Shown here piece by piece: positions 1-14,392 of a stretch of 64,000 bases of DNA. Below the pieces are notes generated by a model that did no database searches, was not told the origin of the DNA, and worked only from the letters and a program-made list of their open reading frames with translations. The position numbers and the translations under genes were made by a program. The stretch covers positions 11,225,818 through 11,289,817 of the forward strand of contig OZ037772.1 in assembly GCA_964035545.1 (NCBI GenBank), given 5' to 3'. Each line of letters begins with the position of its first letter. The first letter of the stretch is position 1. The stretch comes from Bugula neritina (lineage: Eukaryota > Bryozoa > Gymnolaemata > Cheilostomatida > Bugulidae).

Positions 1-674
1 AGCACACCAATGTTATGTTACGGCTGTTGTGATTGGCTCCCTAAACACTTTCATCGGCCTACCACTGTTAGCCATTGCAATACAATCTGGACACCAAGGG
101 GCACCATAGACTCTTGTGAAGCAAAAATAATAACTTTAAATCATTAAACCTGTTCAAATGTATTTTAATACATAAACTATGAAATTTCATTTTGTCATAT
201 CTCTACATAATATTGTAATAGAATACTGTATGTGTCACTTGTTGATTGGTTAAAAAAATATTTCATAACTTTACAATGTTGTAATTTATTCAGCAACAAA
301 ATCAAGTATGCCTAAAATATTTTGTCCCTCAAGTGAAATTAGCCATACAGCTTCATTGTAATAGGATAATACACCCTTGCCATAGAGGACAATTCCATAT
401 TACAGTAAAACATGTAATATTAAATGTGATGACTACTTTCTTATAATTAGCTAATAATAATTTGAGAGAGTCTAGTAAAATGAAGATATATTGTGAATTA
501 TTCCTCCCTGAAATAACTTGGCCCTCAACAATTATCGTGACCAGAAAGTTTCTAGATGGGTGGACCATAGAAAGAGGCAGTGCTGTAATATATTACTCTT
601 TAACAATGCCACTACACAATAAAAAGGAGGGTTTTGGAATGCTTAAGTATTGCTGGCACCAATTTTTTAATTGA

Positions 675-799
675 TTGTACTCTCTACTAACTGATAGTAC
701 TCTCTACTAACTGATAATACTCTCTACTAACTGAAAGTACTCTCTACTAACTGACAATACTCTCTACTAACTGATAGTACTCTCTACTAACTGATAGTT
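675..799. repeat. 20-bp minisatellite, about 6 copies
   Basis: The unit tactctctactaactgatag is repeated about six times with one or two substitutions per copy. It lies in non-coding DNA with no gene beside it. Confidence 0.9.
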
Positions 800-1001
800 T
801 TTTCTAGCTAAAAGGTGATCTTTACTATAATATCATAAAAACCCAAACTTTTTTTGTCGTTATCATAGCTTTTCACTTAGAAAGAAATTCATCCTTAGGT
901 AATGTTTTGAAACTGGTTTTAAGTAAAAATGGCACAGGTAATAATGGCACAAATAGAAAAGTAAGTAAAAATAGCACACAGATGTTAAATTATTCCAAAC
1001 C

Positions 1002-1103
1002 CTAAACTCAAACTCCCAACCCTTAAACCCCAATCCCAAACTCAAATCCCCAAATCTAAACCCCCCATTCCAAGCCCCAAACCCCCACTTCAAACCCTAA
1101 TAT
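1002..1103. repeat. C-rich/A-rich degenerate tract
   Basis: About 100 bp of runs such as ccctaaac, cccaaactc and aaaccccaa, with cytosines almost only on the plus strand. It resembles a decayed (CCCTAA)-like or other simple repeat. The minus strand carries several G-runs and could in principle form G-quadruplexes. Confidence 0.55.
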
Positions 1104-1863
1104 TGAAATTTGCCATTTCTACCTACCTTAGCCATTTGTGCCTTTAGCACCAGTGTCATTTTTACCGGACACCGTTGAAACTAGCTAGCATTGATTTATG
1201 AAATTCACTCAGCTTTTTGCACAATATATTATGATTTCAAATATGCTTTATAGAGTGAATTTAGCAAGCAAGCACGCATATTATTATCTGAACATTATGT
1301 AAATCAAATGAGTTAATATATGTACATGAGATGAATGCTCACATGTTTTAAGGTACCTACAGGAGGAAAAGCGGAATAATGATTTGGTAAAAACAATACA
1401 ATTCAGCAACACGTGTTGCCTAGAGACAAGGCTGTCACAACATACGATAATTACACTCTAGCAAGCATAACAAACTAAGGTATTTCTTATACCTCAACAG
1501 ATACAATGCTATAGATTAGAGCAAAAACTACCGTTGCTATGGAAACAGGAAGGTATGAAAATAATCTTTGTACTATATCCTAGGAGTTATACAAGGTTTA
1601 GTTCTTGGTTCACTGCTCCACGTGAACTTACCGCAGGTCTGAGTAGCTATTACATAACAATGGTTCAATTAGTTCTGGAGAGACTAGAGTGAAGGGTTAA
1701 TTACCATTACTTGGCTGTGTGGTTGGTTTAGGCCAGATTAGACATTAACTAGTGAAGAATTTAGTATCAGGCTGAGATGTTACCAACTCTGCAAACAATA
1801 TGCAGATACCTCATTTACATTATAGCAGCTAGTTTAAGGTTTATCTGCATATATAACGAAAAA

Positions 1864-2082
1864 GGGAGCAGCCTTTGTCTAGGGGTTAGAGCGTTTGCCT
1901 AGTACTAAGTCATGTGTTCGATCCCCAGTAAAGGTTATTGGTGGTAGGAAGAGCATCCAGTTATAATTGCTCCTGTGCCCCATCTGAATAAGTCCTTAGC
2001 CCGAATTATCAAAAAACCATTTCCATCAGAGGTTTTCTCACAGGGATAGTGACTATAAACTTTCGTGAGTTTTTTGTGTATA
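1864..2082 (+). mobile_element. tRNA-derived SINE, copy 1
   Basis: About 220 bp. It starts with a tRNA-like head (gggagcag, A-box-like gtctaggggttagagc, B-box-like gttcgatcccc) followed by a non-tRNA body ending in gtgactataaac and a tg/gt-rich tail. Five more copies share the same body in this window. Imperfect direct repeats around it (atatataacgaaaa on the left, gtatataatgaaaa on the right) look like a target-site duplication. Confidence 0.85.
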
Positions 2083-2782
2083 TAATGAAAAGTTCAGTGT
2101 TAAGTTTACATCCTACGGACTTAGCTTTTCTTGTGTGACAGAAACTCTAATACTTGTGGATTGATTTAGTTTAAAAAACAAATTATTTGTTTAGGTACAT
2201 CAACAATTAATTGATGCATTTCATAACTTTTTACTCATTCAAAATACTGCACGGTTTCTTGTTTAAGAAATAGTTTGTCTGTCAGAAAAATTGAAGCTAT
2301 TAATTAAGCTGCATAATTAGAATTAATTTCAGCATGTAGACCAACTGCTAGAGCCTGGATTTTGCTAATTAACAGTTGAATGTATCAATATATTTGTTAG
2401 TATTATTACTAGCCATGAAAATAATTGACCAGTTTGCCAGCTGTTGTGTAAACAGCATATATATAAAAGAGTGCTTTTACATGTGTCATATAGATGTGAC
2501 AGAATTTGATGAGAGTAAGCGAGTACTGGTACAGGATTGAGGAAGGAGGAAAGCCTGAAATCATCAAAACATTTTTAGCTAGCAACTATTTCAGTAATAT
2601 GAAGGGATATATTGCAGATGGCTGCTTAATAGAACTGCAGTATCTATATCGTAGGTGTGTCCAAAAAAGTAACTTAAATGTCAGTTATACCTGTCATGTG
2701 AGTTATGCTGTAGGTACACGATGAGAGAATATAGCTTTGGTGACACCCTAGATATAAGGCTTTCTATTCAACTTTTACTATG

Positions 2783-3166
<384 letters not shown>

Positions 3167-5128
3167 CGTAGTATATATACAAAGTTTAGACTACATATAC
3201 TATAGTAACTTATGTAGTAGAAAGCATAATGTACTAAAAAAGCCCATATTTGTTGAGTCTCCTCCCCTGTGAGAACCCCTAATACTGAACAGTCATTCAG
3301 GAGCTCACTCTGACAACACAGGACTATCCAACTTGAAAGAAATGCAGCTCTTACAACCACTTGGTAGTTTAGTTGCTGGAAATGACTACACCTTAAGATT
3401 TCATCTAATCCTATCGCTTTACATCCTTGAAGTGACCACATAAAATGACTCTCGTGGGATTCAACTGACCGCTTCACTATTAATAGGATTGACCGCAGCG
3501 TTTGACTTCACCATATAAAGCAAGAGGGACAAATTCATATGTATTGCTTTACTTCTTTAGCTGGCCCTTGCACAATATATAATGTAATACATTAATACAT
3601 TATATAATGTAATACAATAGTGTGTATTTTGTAAATATTCTTTTAAAATAAATACATATTTTAAATGTGTTCTAAATTTATAATACTTTAGGTAAGTTTT
3701 CTCTTTTCTAGAATATTATCTGGGTACAAGTTTTTAAAAAAAGTGCTTTAATAAATTCATTTGTTTATTTTTTTTGTTATATTGCTATAATAATGTTGAA
3801 ATTTATTTAAATCTCATTGTGTTATAGAAAGCTTGCAGTCAGATAAATTTTTGCAATTTTCAATTCATGAAAAATTTAATATTAAGGCTTTTGTAAAACC
3901 TCAAATGGAATAAATGACTTTTCAATGAATAATATATCAATGAGTTTTAAATAATGTCTAAATAACTAAGTTTATTTATGTTTTCAAAATGCTACTGCAT
4001 GTTGAATAAAGGCAAAAAGTTAAACAGCTGCCTATGCGTTTTTTTCAATTTTCAGTCAAATTTTTAGCTGTTGATATTCTGTTCTTTAAAAGCTGAGTGT
4101 ATGCTATAGTCTAGCAATTGCATATAATATTATAACTTTGATATTATATTTTTTATTGCATACGCCTTTATTTTAATCGCATACTTGCATTGTTTTTGCA
4201 TCCATAATAATACATCTATAAATGTGAACATCATTACATCTATACTTACATGTAGAACACAACACCCACCTGGTTATAAGCTGGGCTTACCCAGTAAAAT
4301 GCAAGAGGCACTGTAATAAATTATATCTTTCGAGATGTGCCAGGGATTAGCTTAAACACAATCACTTTATAATTACTCTCTCATTTATTACCAGCATAGT
4401 TTGGCATTGTGAAACCAAAACTTTATCTTTAACAATGCAGCCATAAATTACTGGTGCATTGCGCTATGTTACACACCCTTTAATCAATAAAATTCTTTTA
4501 CCACCTCTGATCTGATAAAACTGAGCATGTCCTCATTAAAGGGTCGTATGGTTCCACTTTATGATATTATTTTTTCTTCAAAATATTGTATTATATAAAG
4601 AAAGTTTTTTCTCAGTTGGTGATGGTTTTAGCTTTCTATTTAGGTCTCGTCAAGCATCAGCAAAGTCAATTGAACGAAGTATTATCAATAAACAGATATT
4701 TTTTACAGAATTCTTTTTAAGTGTTTTTGTTGTCTTTTTCTTGACTGCATCTCGGTGGTACGACTGATATAATTTTTTGCATCTTCCGAATGTTTATAAA
4801 AAAACAAAGATTGCAATAAAGTCATATAACCTTTTGTTTTTACACATTGTCAAGTCGTTTCCTATTTATGGTTATTGTGATGAAGCATATTTTTACATAG
4901 AATATGACATCATTTCCTCTTTAAGGGCTATTGTGACCTCGTATTTGGCTCAGAATCTCAAGAAGCAGTTGACTCAGTTTCTAGAAAATCCTGTCACAGC
5001 CAAACTTCTTCGCAAAATCGTTTTAATAGCAGTGACTCGTACAGCAGCCATCTTAACTTTCAACTCTGACTCAGTGAAGCCATCAATCACTCGGAGAATT
5101 TTTAACAGGCGATGTATTGGCTAGCATT

Positions 5129-8100
5129 TCAGTATTTCTTGTCAGCATTTTGCGTAGCAGTCCACCATGGGTCTTGTTGCTGCCGTCTACATATTTGCTG
5201 TCGTTGTGCTGATATGCGTTGAGTAGCTACTTGATTCTGTGGAACAGGTCTGGTAATTCTGGCAGTAGTAGTAGTCTGCGTAGGCTGGGAACTAGCCGTT
5301 CCCCTAGACCTTGCGTAGGCCTTACACCCAAACAGCTCCAGGAAATCTCTCTGCAACCAAACACACTGTTTACTAACAACCACCAAACTCACTGTTATAC
5401 AAACAACTTTCAAGAAAACCTTTGCATTATAGGGTGACCTTAAGTTTCAGTTGTAGCTTAGATTTATAGGTACACAAATAATAGTCTACAGTTATATAAG
5501 TATGAAATTACAATAGTTCAAAAGGAAATCGAGCTTTGTAATTTAGTGCCTGGCAAACTTGTCAGATCTGTGAAAGAATGAAATTTTTTTGCACCACTCA
5601 GCAGAAGGCTTCTTTTGTAACGTGGTTTGACGTATCAATTGTGTTTTATTAATTACCATATTCAAGCATTCACGGCAGATCCATAAAGCGATACTGAGTT
5701 AATATAGTTTTAAAAATATGCCATGCATTAGACAGGCAATCACACAATATAATGAAATTCACACAAGGCTTTTGATCTACTATTCACCAGTGGCTTCAAC
5801 TCATATTAATTAACATAAAATAGGAAATGGAGCCATTTTGGTTCTTACAACTGCTGTGAAATAATTGCTTTGGGAATAAGTCTCAGACATGAGGAAAGCA
5901 CTAAAGAATTGTTTTTGAAATGCATTGTCAATGAGTACTTATTCGACTTAGTATTAGTTTCCACAAGAATTAAATAGTGATTTAGTTACTAGCTTACCTT
6001 AAAATATCTGTCATAGACAAAGTATACGATGGGTGAGGTGAAGGCATTGGTTAGCTGGAGGGCAAACAGAATCGTGTCTGCATAGTGGTTGCCTTGCGGG
6101 ACGTCATCTAGGGGGTCGGAGTATGCGTAGAATATACTCCATATGTTGTAGGGTAACCAGGCTATGAGAGTTACAGAGGCCACTATAAACAGCATTTTCA
6201 CCATCTGCAACACCAACAGTTTGAGTTACAAAAAATGTAACCTCATGAGGAGGGGGGTTAGCATAGAGCTATCAACAGTTGGTGCTCAGCAAACAGAGAA
6301 CACAGGCTTAGAAAACAAACGAAAGCTATGAATATGAAAAAATATATTTATTAAGAATTTACTCGACATACTTAATAGATTTCATTACCAGTGGTATTAG
6401 ACCTGCCGTTGTTTTAGAATTAATTTCAAGATTATGCTAATGAATTCGGTTAGAGTACTATTTCAAGTACTTTTTAATCTAACCTCTGAAGTCTTTTTAA
6501 TTTAGTCAATTTAAAAAAAATATTAATATTGACTAAAGTTCTTAAATCAACTAAAATATTCTAATTGGCTTACTGCAAAACTTTGAAATTTTGGCCACTT
6601 GAAATAAAAAGAATTATATTATTAATTTCTTTTTATTATATAGAACTTGCTCAAAATATTATATTTTAAGCAAGTTCTATTTGATTGTGTAATAAAGGAA
6701 GTGCATTAACTAATTTTAAAGTGTTATTTTTATGGCTGTGGTTATTTAGTAGCTTGTATGTAATAGAAGCAATTTTGTATGTTCATCAAACCATGAAAGT
6801 TAAACTAAAATTTATTATCTTAACAACAGGAGATATTAATTTATTCTTTTTTAATTATTACCATTACAATGCATGTTCCCACTAAAGCCTGATAAATTTC
6901 TAGAAACAGTTTAATGGCAAACAATCTGTTACACAAGCAACAAAAGCTGAACATTAAGGTGTATATTTATTTTTAGTGGGAATTTGAAAGTTACTTTGCA
7001 AATTACTATAGCATTTGGTAGGGAACAATTTTTTGCATGGATTTGAATAATTGGGAACTGAAAACAAATATAATATATTTTAGAATAAAAGTACAATAAA
7101 ATGCAATTTTATTTGCATAAAGCAATAATTAATTTATTTAAATGCAACTGAATTCAAATTAATATTCAATTGAAAATGCTGATTTCTAGCATGTCAAATA
7201 TGATTGACTCTACTTCACTTAGTGACTAGTTGAACAATGATTTGTCATGTGACCTGATTTTATCATTGCTGCATGTAATGACACATTTTTCACCTACGAT
7301 TTCCAAGTTGCATATAAACGATAAACAATGCTTGTCATAAACACAGCTCCCACTCATACAAGGAGTGTTACAAGAATTTAGTTGCATCAGCCGATAGTAT
7401 CACAACAGTTTACCTCATAAAAATAGTGTAAGTTACATGACAACACAATGTTATTTAAAAGGTGCTGGCACTGCATGGCACAAGAAATTATGAGTAGCTT
7501 TTCTCCAATTTCTTTTTTGAAGAAAGTCTTTCCTAGAAGAGTCAAGCCTTTTGCATTTACTTGTCATAAAATAAGAGAGTCACATAATAGTTTGATATGT
7601 AAACAATGGCTTGCAATATTTTGTCCTCTTATTGCTTTAGAAAACTGAAACCAATATTATGATTGTTATGAGTGACTCAGGGTGGGAGTGTTGTACGCTG
7701 ACATAGGTAGACATGCTGTTGTAAATGCAAGTATATGCATTTGCAATAAACAGTGAGATGTGCTACTACATGAACGATGAAATAAAAAAACTTCAATTCA
7801 AAACCACTAAAGTTAATCAAAAGAATATAGTGCTGTGTTGTTAGCTGTAGTTATATGAGAAGATGTTTTCAATATTCTTAGCTTACTCTTTGATGTGCAG
7901 TTTTTGATACTTTTAGCTAACTAATTGTAATTTTACAGCTACTTCAATATTTTTCAGCTCAACTGCAAATTATTACAAAATTTTACAAAAGAGTTATCAC
8001 GACTGCAAGTTTATTAGCCTCAATCTCAATTATAGAATTGTCCCATCTCTACTCCACAAAATCGCATGATCGGTGCAGCACTAGCATTATGCCAACAGTT

Positions 8101-10047
8101 GTGGTAAAACTCAACTAGTAATAGATGTGAAATAGTGAGAGATACACAAGATGCGTGGAGATGATGTAAAATGCCAAGATCAGGATAAAGAAAGCATAAA
8201 GTGGATAATAATGATAGTATTATAAAAATCTGTAATCATAAACTGACACTAACTCTCTTATCTCCAGAAAACAACTTTCACCTCAACCTAATAAACATGG
8301 GAAAGTTTGAACGACTTTTTTCGGTATACATTACAGACGTTGATATTACATATCAAGTGATTCATTGTTATGTAGTTGTTATTCATATGGCTTTGTTTAG
8401 CGTGGACGTACTTACAACATATGAGACGTAGTGTCCTATTTCTGACTATCCAACTAAGTATTTATTGCCTACTTCAGCAGAGATTCAATGCATGTAGAAT
8501 AATTGTATATTGACACACATAGAAATTAACAACATCTCTAAATCAAATACCTCTAGAGTGACTTAAAGCATCCTTTATTAACTTTTTATGACAAATTTTA
8601 CGTAATTTAGTAGAAGTTCGAGCTTGAGCATTAAAGCAAAGGGAGCTGATAAACTTGGCAAGCTGACATTGCATTAATTAAAGTTGGCGAGCTTTAAAAA
8701 GGAATGCACCAAATTTATGATTTCACAATCAAAAGCTTTTGGCTTACATAATTTTAATTCAGCAAAAAGTACTCGATATTTTATTTATAACTAACAAACT
8801 GGTGTAATTTTGTTGATGGCTTCAACTGCAAAATCATACATTATAACTAAACTTTCTTCTTATATAAAGTGAAAAAAAGACAAGATATTAAAAGGTTGTA
8901 GATATATGTTAATTCAGCTATTTCCACCTCAAAAATATTGACTGAAAATCCACCAAAGCCCACAAAATACCTAGACTATTGGTCAGGGTGAAAATTTTTA
9001 TGCTCAGATGATATTTATAACATGAAAAACTGTTGTGCTAAAAAATGCCCCAACAGCAATTAGAAACCTGAATTAAAAGCTAGATCTCTACATCTAACAG
9101 AAAGCACCAATAAGTATACATGATGTATAACTCACCTGGTTTCTAGCTTTAGACTGTTTCTGAAGATGGGCATCCATAGACACCGTCCCGATAGGTCTGC
9201 ACAGAGTAATCTTAGCGGCTATGATGCTGTATATCACCACAATCAGAATAGAAGGACCGCAGAACTTGACGACTAGCAGCCAGTTGAAGACTTTAGGATG
9301 TTGCTTTGCCATCCATGTGTTTGACTGGCACCACACATCTCCCCCTTTCTTTTTTATTGTTGGAGAAGCCAGATATTCTGCCGTCACTATAAAATCAAAC
9401 AGCCAAAAGGCTCCGACAATGTAAAACATTGTTTTTCGCCTGTTTCTTAGTCGTAGAGTTCTTGCATGCGAGAAGACAATAATAAGTCTCTCTATCGCAA
9501 TGGCTAGATTGGCTAATGGTGACCCGTAAGCGCTGAGGATGTATAGGAACCGATACATTCGGCAGATATAAACATTGTCTACAAAGTTAACTCCAATGAT
9601 GTCTAGAGCATTGGGTATTGGTCCACTAATAGAGTACATGAGATCCGCTATAGCTAAGTTGATGATGAGTATTCGAATATCCCTGCTGGAAGATCTCTTT
9701 CCCATGAGAAACACCACGATGGTTATAATGTTTAGAATGAGTCCTAGAAGACACATCAGCGAGTAGATCGTCATGATCATGCCTTTCTCAAAGTCACTTG
9801 GAATAAAGGAGGGCCGTCTACCCCTACTCTGATTAGTAAAGTTACTGTAATCCCAATTGTAGTCCGTAAAAAAAGGGTCGGACATATTTTCTTTAAAAAT
9901 GTCGTCTAGAAACATGGTGTGGTTGAGTCGTTGTGCCTCTTCTGCTGACAGTATGGTATCCGTGTTATTGGTGTCTGTGATTGTCTGATTGAGAAATGTG
10001 ACATTCCCTTCAGCAAATTTCTGTAATACTGAACTGAGCACCTCCAT
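5129..10047 (-). CDS. Class A (rhodopsin-family) G protein-coupled receptor, orphan
   Basis: Three exons: 10047..9136, 6204..5998 and 5350..5129, giving 446 residues. All junctions are GT-AG and phase 0. The N-terminus (1-88) has no clear signal peptide and seven N-glycosylation sequons (N15, N20, N27, N42, N54, N69, N72). TM1 is about 90-114 (GLILN), TM2 127-148 (NLAIADL), TM3 161-192, TM4 205-228, TM5 255-280. Exon 2 supplies TM6 (LIAWLPYN) and TM7 (TSPIVY). Exon 3 supplies helix 8 (RDFLELFGCK) and a Gln/Thr-rich tail. Cys162 and Cys240 would form the TM3-ECL2 disulfide. The E/DRY motif reads ERL (186-188) and NPxxY reads SPIVY. There is no retinal-binding lysine pattern, so it is not an opsin. 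A peptide receptor is plausible, but the ligand cannot be named. The start at 10047 is the first Met of a long open frame; upstream non-coding exons are possible. Confidence 0.88.
5351..5997 (-). other. GPCR intron 2
   Basis: A 647-bp GT-AG intron (donor gtaagc, acceptor ttggttgcag) between the TM7 exon and the C-tail exon. No repeats or other genes were seen in it. Confidence 0.8.
6205..9135 (-). other. GPCR intron 1, with AT-rich inverted repeats
   Basis: A 2.9-kb GT-AG intron (donor gtgagt, acceptor gttggtgttgcag) splitting the third intracellular loop from TM6. It contains no supportable exon. At about 6601-6683 there are two adjacent imperfect palindromes (arms tagaacttgc / gcaagttcta, and aataaaaagaa / tttctttttatt). 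Confidence 0.75.
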
Positions 10048-11988
10048 TGTACTTCCAGCAAAATGTTATATCCTGTTTGCGTAGTTTTCAAATTTTCAAG
10101 TTGCTAACAACGTACTTGAACCATTTGTATAAGCAGATTAAGTCACTTTGTAAGACATACAAAGTATGTTAATGTGATAAAGTTTTCATAAACTTTTTTC
10201 AACTTACGTCTGCTAGCAAAACTTTTAATTTGTTCTCTCTTTTTAAAAACAAGGAACTTTCTAGAATGAGCCGTCTTCAAATATTGGTAAGTTTTACGCA
10301 GAGTCGATGTACCCTTTTCTTCTGCTATTGTTACACTGAACACATTAAGAGAACAAACATGACTACTGGTGTGGAACCACAATGGGTTTGGAAAGCCAAA
10401 TGAATCATGAAAAAGTGGAAGAGGTAAAGAGGTTTCAAAGGGGCGGATAAAACCTATAACCAGCAATATCGAAAAATTTAATCAAATAACTTTCAAAAAT
10501 CAAACTTGTGTACATCTACAATTAATCAACATAAAACAAAACAAGTCAAACTACATTTGCATACTTTGCTGTGTAAATAGCAAAATTATTGCTGGTGAAA
10601 AGTTGAGACGGGGTTGTTATCCACCACTGATATTCTAATACTTAATTTATGACCTGTAAGCTACTTAATAAAGGAAAGACAACAAATTTAAAGGGTAACT
10701 AATCACTATAGAATGGTAAGAATAATCTTCACATTGTGGTACAATAGGTTACAGCATATTAGGTAAATACTTGAATGATATATAGTAGGACAGTGACTTG
10801 GTGTCATAGTAAACTGTATACATAAAGTAGATATGTTTCAGTGGGACGGTTCATAACTCCTCCCCTTCCCACTCTATAAATAACTTTTTATCATAGAATA
10901 AAAATTACAGAATATAATGTAGTGTAAGAGATAGTATCAAAATGTAAATATTATATTATATTGTTTACTCTAAAATTACAGGAGTTGTCTTCTTGTCATA
11001 CTGATTATTTTATATAGTCTATAATAAGTACCTTCTTATTTACCACAAGGAGGAAAGCCTACAAATTCAACACCCCTCCCTTTAGATAAGATTCTAATGA
11101 CGGCCAGTCTTTTGTTCAAACATTTTCAGACATGACGGTGTCTGTATACAGTTACATGTATAATAATACTATACATATTACATTTTTGTGGTGCATATAT
11201 TGTATATTAATTATGCATATTTAATTATAATAATTATGAAAATATAATTTCAAGTCTCATAATAGCTACTAATGGTAATGGCTATACATAAATTATCAGA
11301 TGCAGTACAATAACGTAAGGATAACAATACACTGAACTCCTATTTCTTGATTTAGTAGATATGTTACAACACCCTGCAGCCCTAGCATTGGAGTAATGTG
11401 TAGGTAATATTATCAACTTACTGTAGAAACTCGAATGTTAGCTATTTTATAAGGTTCTATAATTTCAATTTACTAGTATATTATTTAGCTGCATTGAAGG
11501 ACTCCACAAGCATGCTTCATATATATTACGAACATCCCTGACATAATTCAAGTTAAGTAGTTGCTAATCAAATTGTATAACTTTTGCAAGTTTTCCTGAA
11601 CATCAATCACTTTGGGAAATACTTTGCACGTACACTGCATTCTTTCACTATGCAACCATTATTTTTCAAACAGTTAAAGTTGATACATTTTTGTTTTGCA
11701 ATCAGAGTACAAGAATGCATCATGGCCAGTCTAAGAACAGGCACTTTGCTACACTTGTTATGCTGAGTAACTACTATGCTGCAATCAGTTGGAATAGCTA
11801 GAGTGTACAGGAAGTGTCTGAGGAATGTTTCAATCACCTGGAAGACATGAGGAAGTTTCCGTCAGTCTATTTGAGAGGTCATTATTATCACTTCCGTCTG
11901 CTACTGTATCATTTCACTCAGCTGTGTGACTATAAAAATTAGCTGCTCTGGTTGCTACCTTTGTCACACAAATTAAAGCATGAATACT

Positions 11989-12108
11989 GCTAAAAGCAGC
12001 ACTCAGTTGGAGGTGACTAAGTACAGTATTTGTATACACATGGGTGTATGAACTCCAAATGTCCCAATCAATGTACTCAGTAACCACCAACTCAGTGCTA
12101 CTTCTAGC
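11989..12108. mobile_element. MITE-like inverted-repeat element, copy 1
   Basis: A 120-bp element with imperfect terminal inverted repeats of about 28 bp (left end gctaaaagcagcactcagt; right end, reverse-complemented, gctagaagtagcactgagt). A second copy with matching ends lies at 38737-38844. No transposase and no obvious target-site duplication were seen. Confidence 0.65.
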
Positions 12109-13345
12109 TTTTGTTTCAAAGTATACTTTGCTAAGGATTGGTTTGCAGTGAATTTTCTCCCATTGCTTACTTGGAATTCATCTCTCATTTTCTCAAAAGT
12201 ATATTTTATTATGTAAGAACTGTAAAAGTAATCTTAATCTTTTCATCTTTTACAATATTTTTGTTCTTAATTCCCGTAAAATGCAACTTTAAGTTCTTCA
12301 AATTGTTAAAATTTAATTGGTATGGGAGTCTTCAGATATCATTTCTATAACACTGTTCATCTTGGGTTACTGTGTTACTTGTTTTATAAATTAGATATCT
12401 ACATTTTTGTGAATAAAGTCTGGAATCACCCAGTTATAAATCCTTTTAAAGTTATTTTTGAAGTGCAATTGTGATGTTTGGCAAAAATTTTAATATGCTT
12501 TGCAAAATTTTGCTTGAAATTCAAACTTTACTTTGCATTGAGATTTTTTTGAATATATGTATTAAGAGGGAATGCGATTTCCATTATGGGATGAATTAGT
12601 TACACCTATAACCCAACCTATTCAATCTTCATTTCAAAATTAAAGTTTGAACTACATAATTATAGAATAATAACACATTTTATTATGTGGCATGTTTGAG
12701 GTTAGAAGGGAGAAAAATTTTAATTTTGTAATTCCTTTGTCATATAATATTTTTCTCTTGCAAAACACTGCTAAGAGTGCAAATTATAATTCAAGCTACA
12801 AGAGCTTAACAAGATAAAATAAGATTACAGTACAACTTAAACTAGACAAAACAAAAGGGGGAGGGGGTGCTCAATGCTACTACCCAATCAGAGAAATAAT
12901 AGTGGAACTTATACTAGTAGAAGTATAGATAAGGGAAGAAGAGAATGAGGTAGGAAATCATCAATTACATGCTAATATCATATTAAATACAAATGACTTG
13001 CACCGCAGCCTAAGTTACCAACACGAGGGCCTTAAGTTAGGGGCATTTCAGCTACACCTCTCATTTACAGTAAATGGTGTTGTAAATTTGAAAATAGAAT
13101 ATTTAAAACATTTTCTTGTTATTGTGACTCAGCACTATTTGTTCAGACGTTAAACTACTTGTAAGCAGTAAGCACCCATTGTTCTGTAGTTCAGTGGTTT
13201 TAGGGGCAAGAGTGCAGAGCACAACTTTGAAAGAAATGTTTTGGCATGAGAAGGTTTCTGTCTATGAACTAAACCAAGTTGAATATTACAATTCTGCTGA
13301 GTGGCTACTGCTAAAAGGCCTTAAGGCACGTTGCGAGACTATAGA

Positions 13346-13560
13346 GTGGACAGCCGTGGTGTAGTAGCTAGAGTATGGCCTAGCAAACACAAGGTTAATG
13401 GTTCAAACATCGGTGGTGATGCTAGGAAGAGCATTCAGTCATAATGGCTCTTTAACACATCTGAATAAGTCCATAATAGCCCGATTTCATAAAAAAACTT
13501 TTTATCGGGGTTCTCCAGGAATTGTGATTATATAAGCTTGCGTGAGGGTTTATAAAGAGC
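13346..13560 (+). mobile_element. tRNA-derived SINE, copy 2 (diverged)
   Basis: Same SINE family as at 28608 and 57277 but more diverged. Recognisable blocks are cagccgtggt, ggaagagcattcagtcataa, cataaaaaaac and cttgcgtgag. The B-box region is partly deleted. Confidence 0.75.
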
Positions 13561-14392
13561 GCAGTGTCAAGGTTGTATACTAGATAGAGTTTACTCACCA
13601 GCAAGTTCAGTTCTTCAGCTTATCCACATTCTGTGCTGGTTATAGCTATATAGCTATTATAGCTAAATGCTATTGCTAAACTTTACAGCTTCTAGTTTCT
13701 GACCATGTGCACATAATATAGTACATATGTATTATAAACCAAAACTATATGCATAAACTACAACAACCGTCCCTTTTACTGGCCTAGAAACACCTGGTCC
13801 CAATTGGTCCCAATTGGTCCCAAACATGGTCCCAAACATGGTCCCAATTGTGGTTATGTTTAGTCCGTAGGCTACAAAGAATTAAATACAGGAGTTAGAG
13901 TTCATATTGAATGACATAGCCAAGGTTTCAAGTATCACCATTGTAAATTTAGTTCCTACGAAGCCGAGAAGACAACTTCTATGGTATTATGACATGCCTT
14001 GTACATAATTGTAGGAAAGAGTGCAATTATATTAGTTGTATTCAAGCTGTGTTACAGTTTCTACTTCTATACATTTAGTCAAAGTTTATAACAAAAAAGT
14101 GTTTGGAGGTCTTTGAAATTTGGCTAAATTTGGCAAGAGAGAATAACTTCTGAGGTAGCCGGAGCACTTGATTTCATACAAATACATTAGACAGTTACTA
14201 GACTTAGGTCACTTAAATTGTAAACAACTCGTGGGGCCAAAGAGAGTTTAGCTTACGATTCTCTTGAACACCTGTTGGCTCTCTCGGAATTCTTCCCTTA
14301 TCTCCGCAATGACCTCTATACCCAGTGTTCGGATGTCGTGCATGTGTTGATACACTCAATAATTTAGTGATTTGTGGCGTGACAATCTCAAA

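Larger units (their letters stand above)
10048..14392. other. Intergenic region between the GPCR and the first lectin
   Basis: This region must include the GPCR promoter/5' UTR (minus strand) and the upstream region of lectin 1 (plus strand). I see one MITE-like inverted repeat (11989-12108), a diverged SINE (13346-13560) and a short ggtcccaa tandem repeat (about 13796-13850). No coding exon can be supported. Confidence 0.6.

Noticed and set aside
1002-1103. Interstitial telomere repeat
   Set aside because: Units vary too much from any telomeric hexamer to call; reported only as a C-rich tract.
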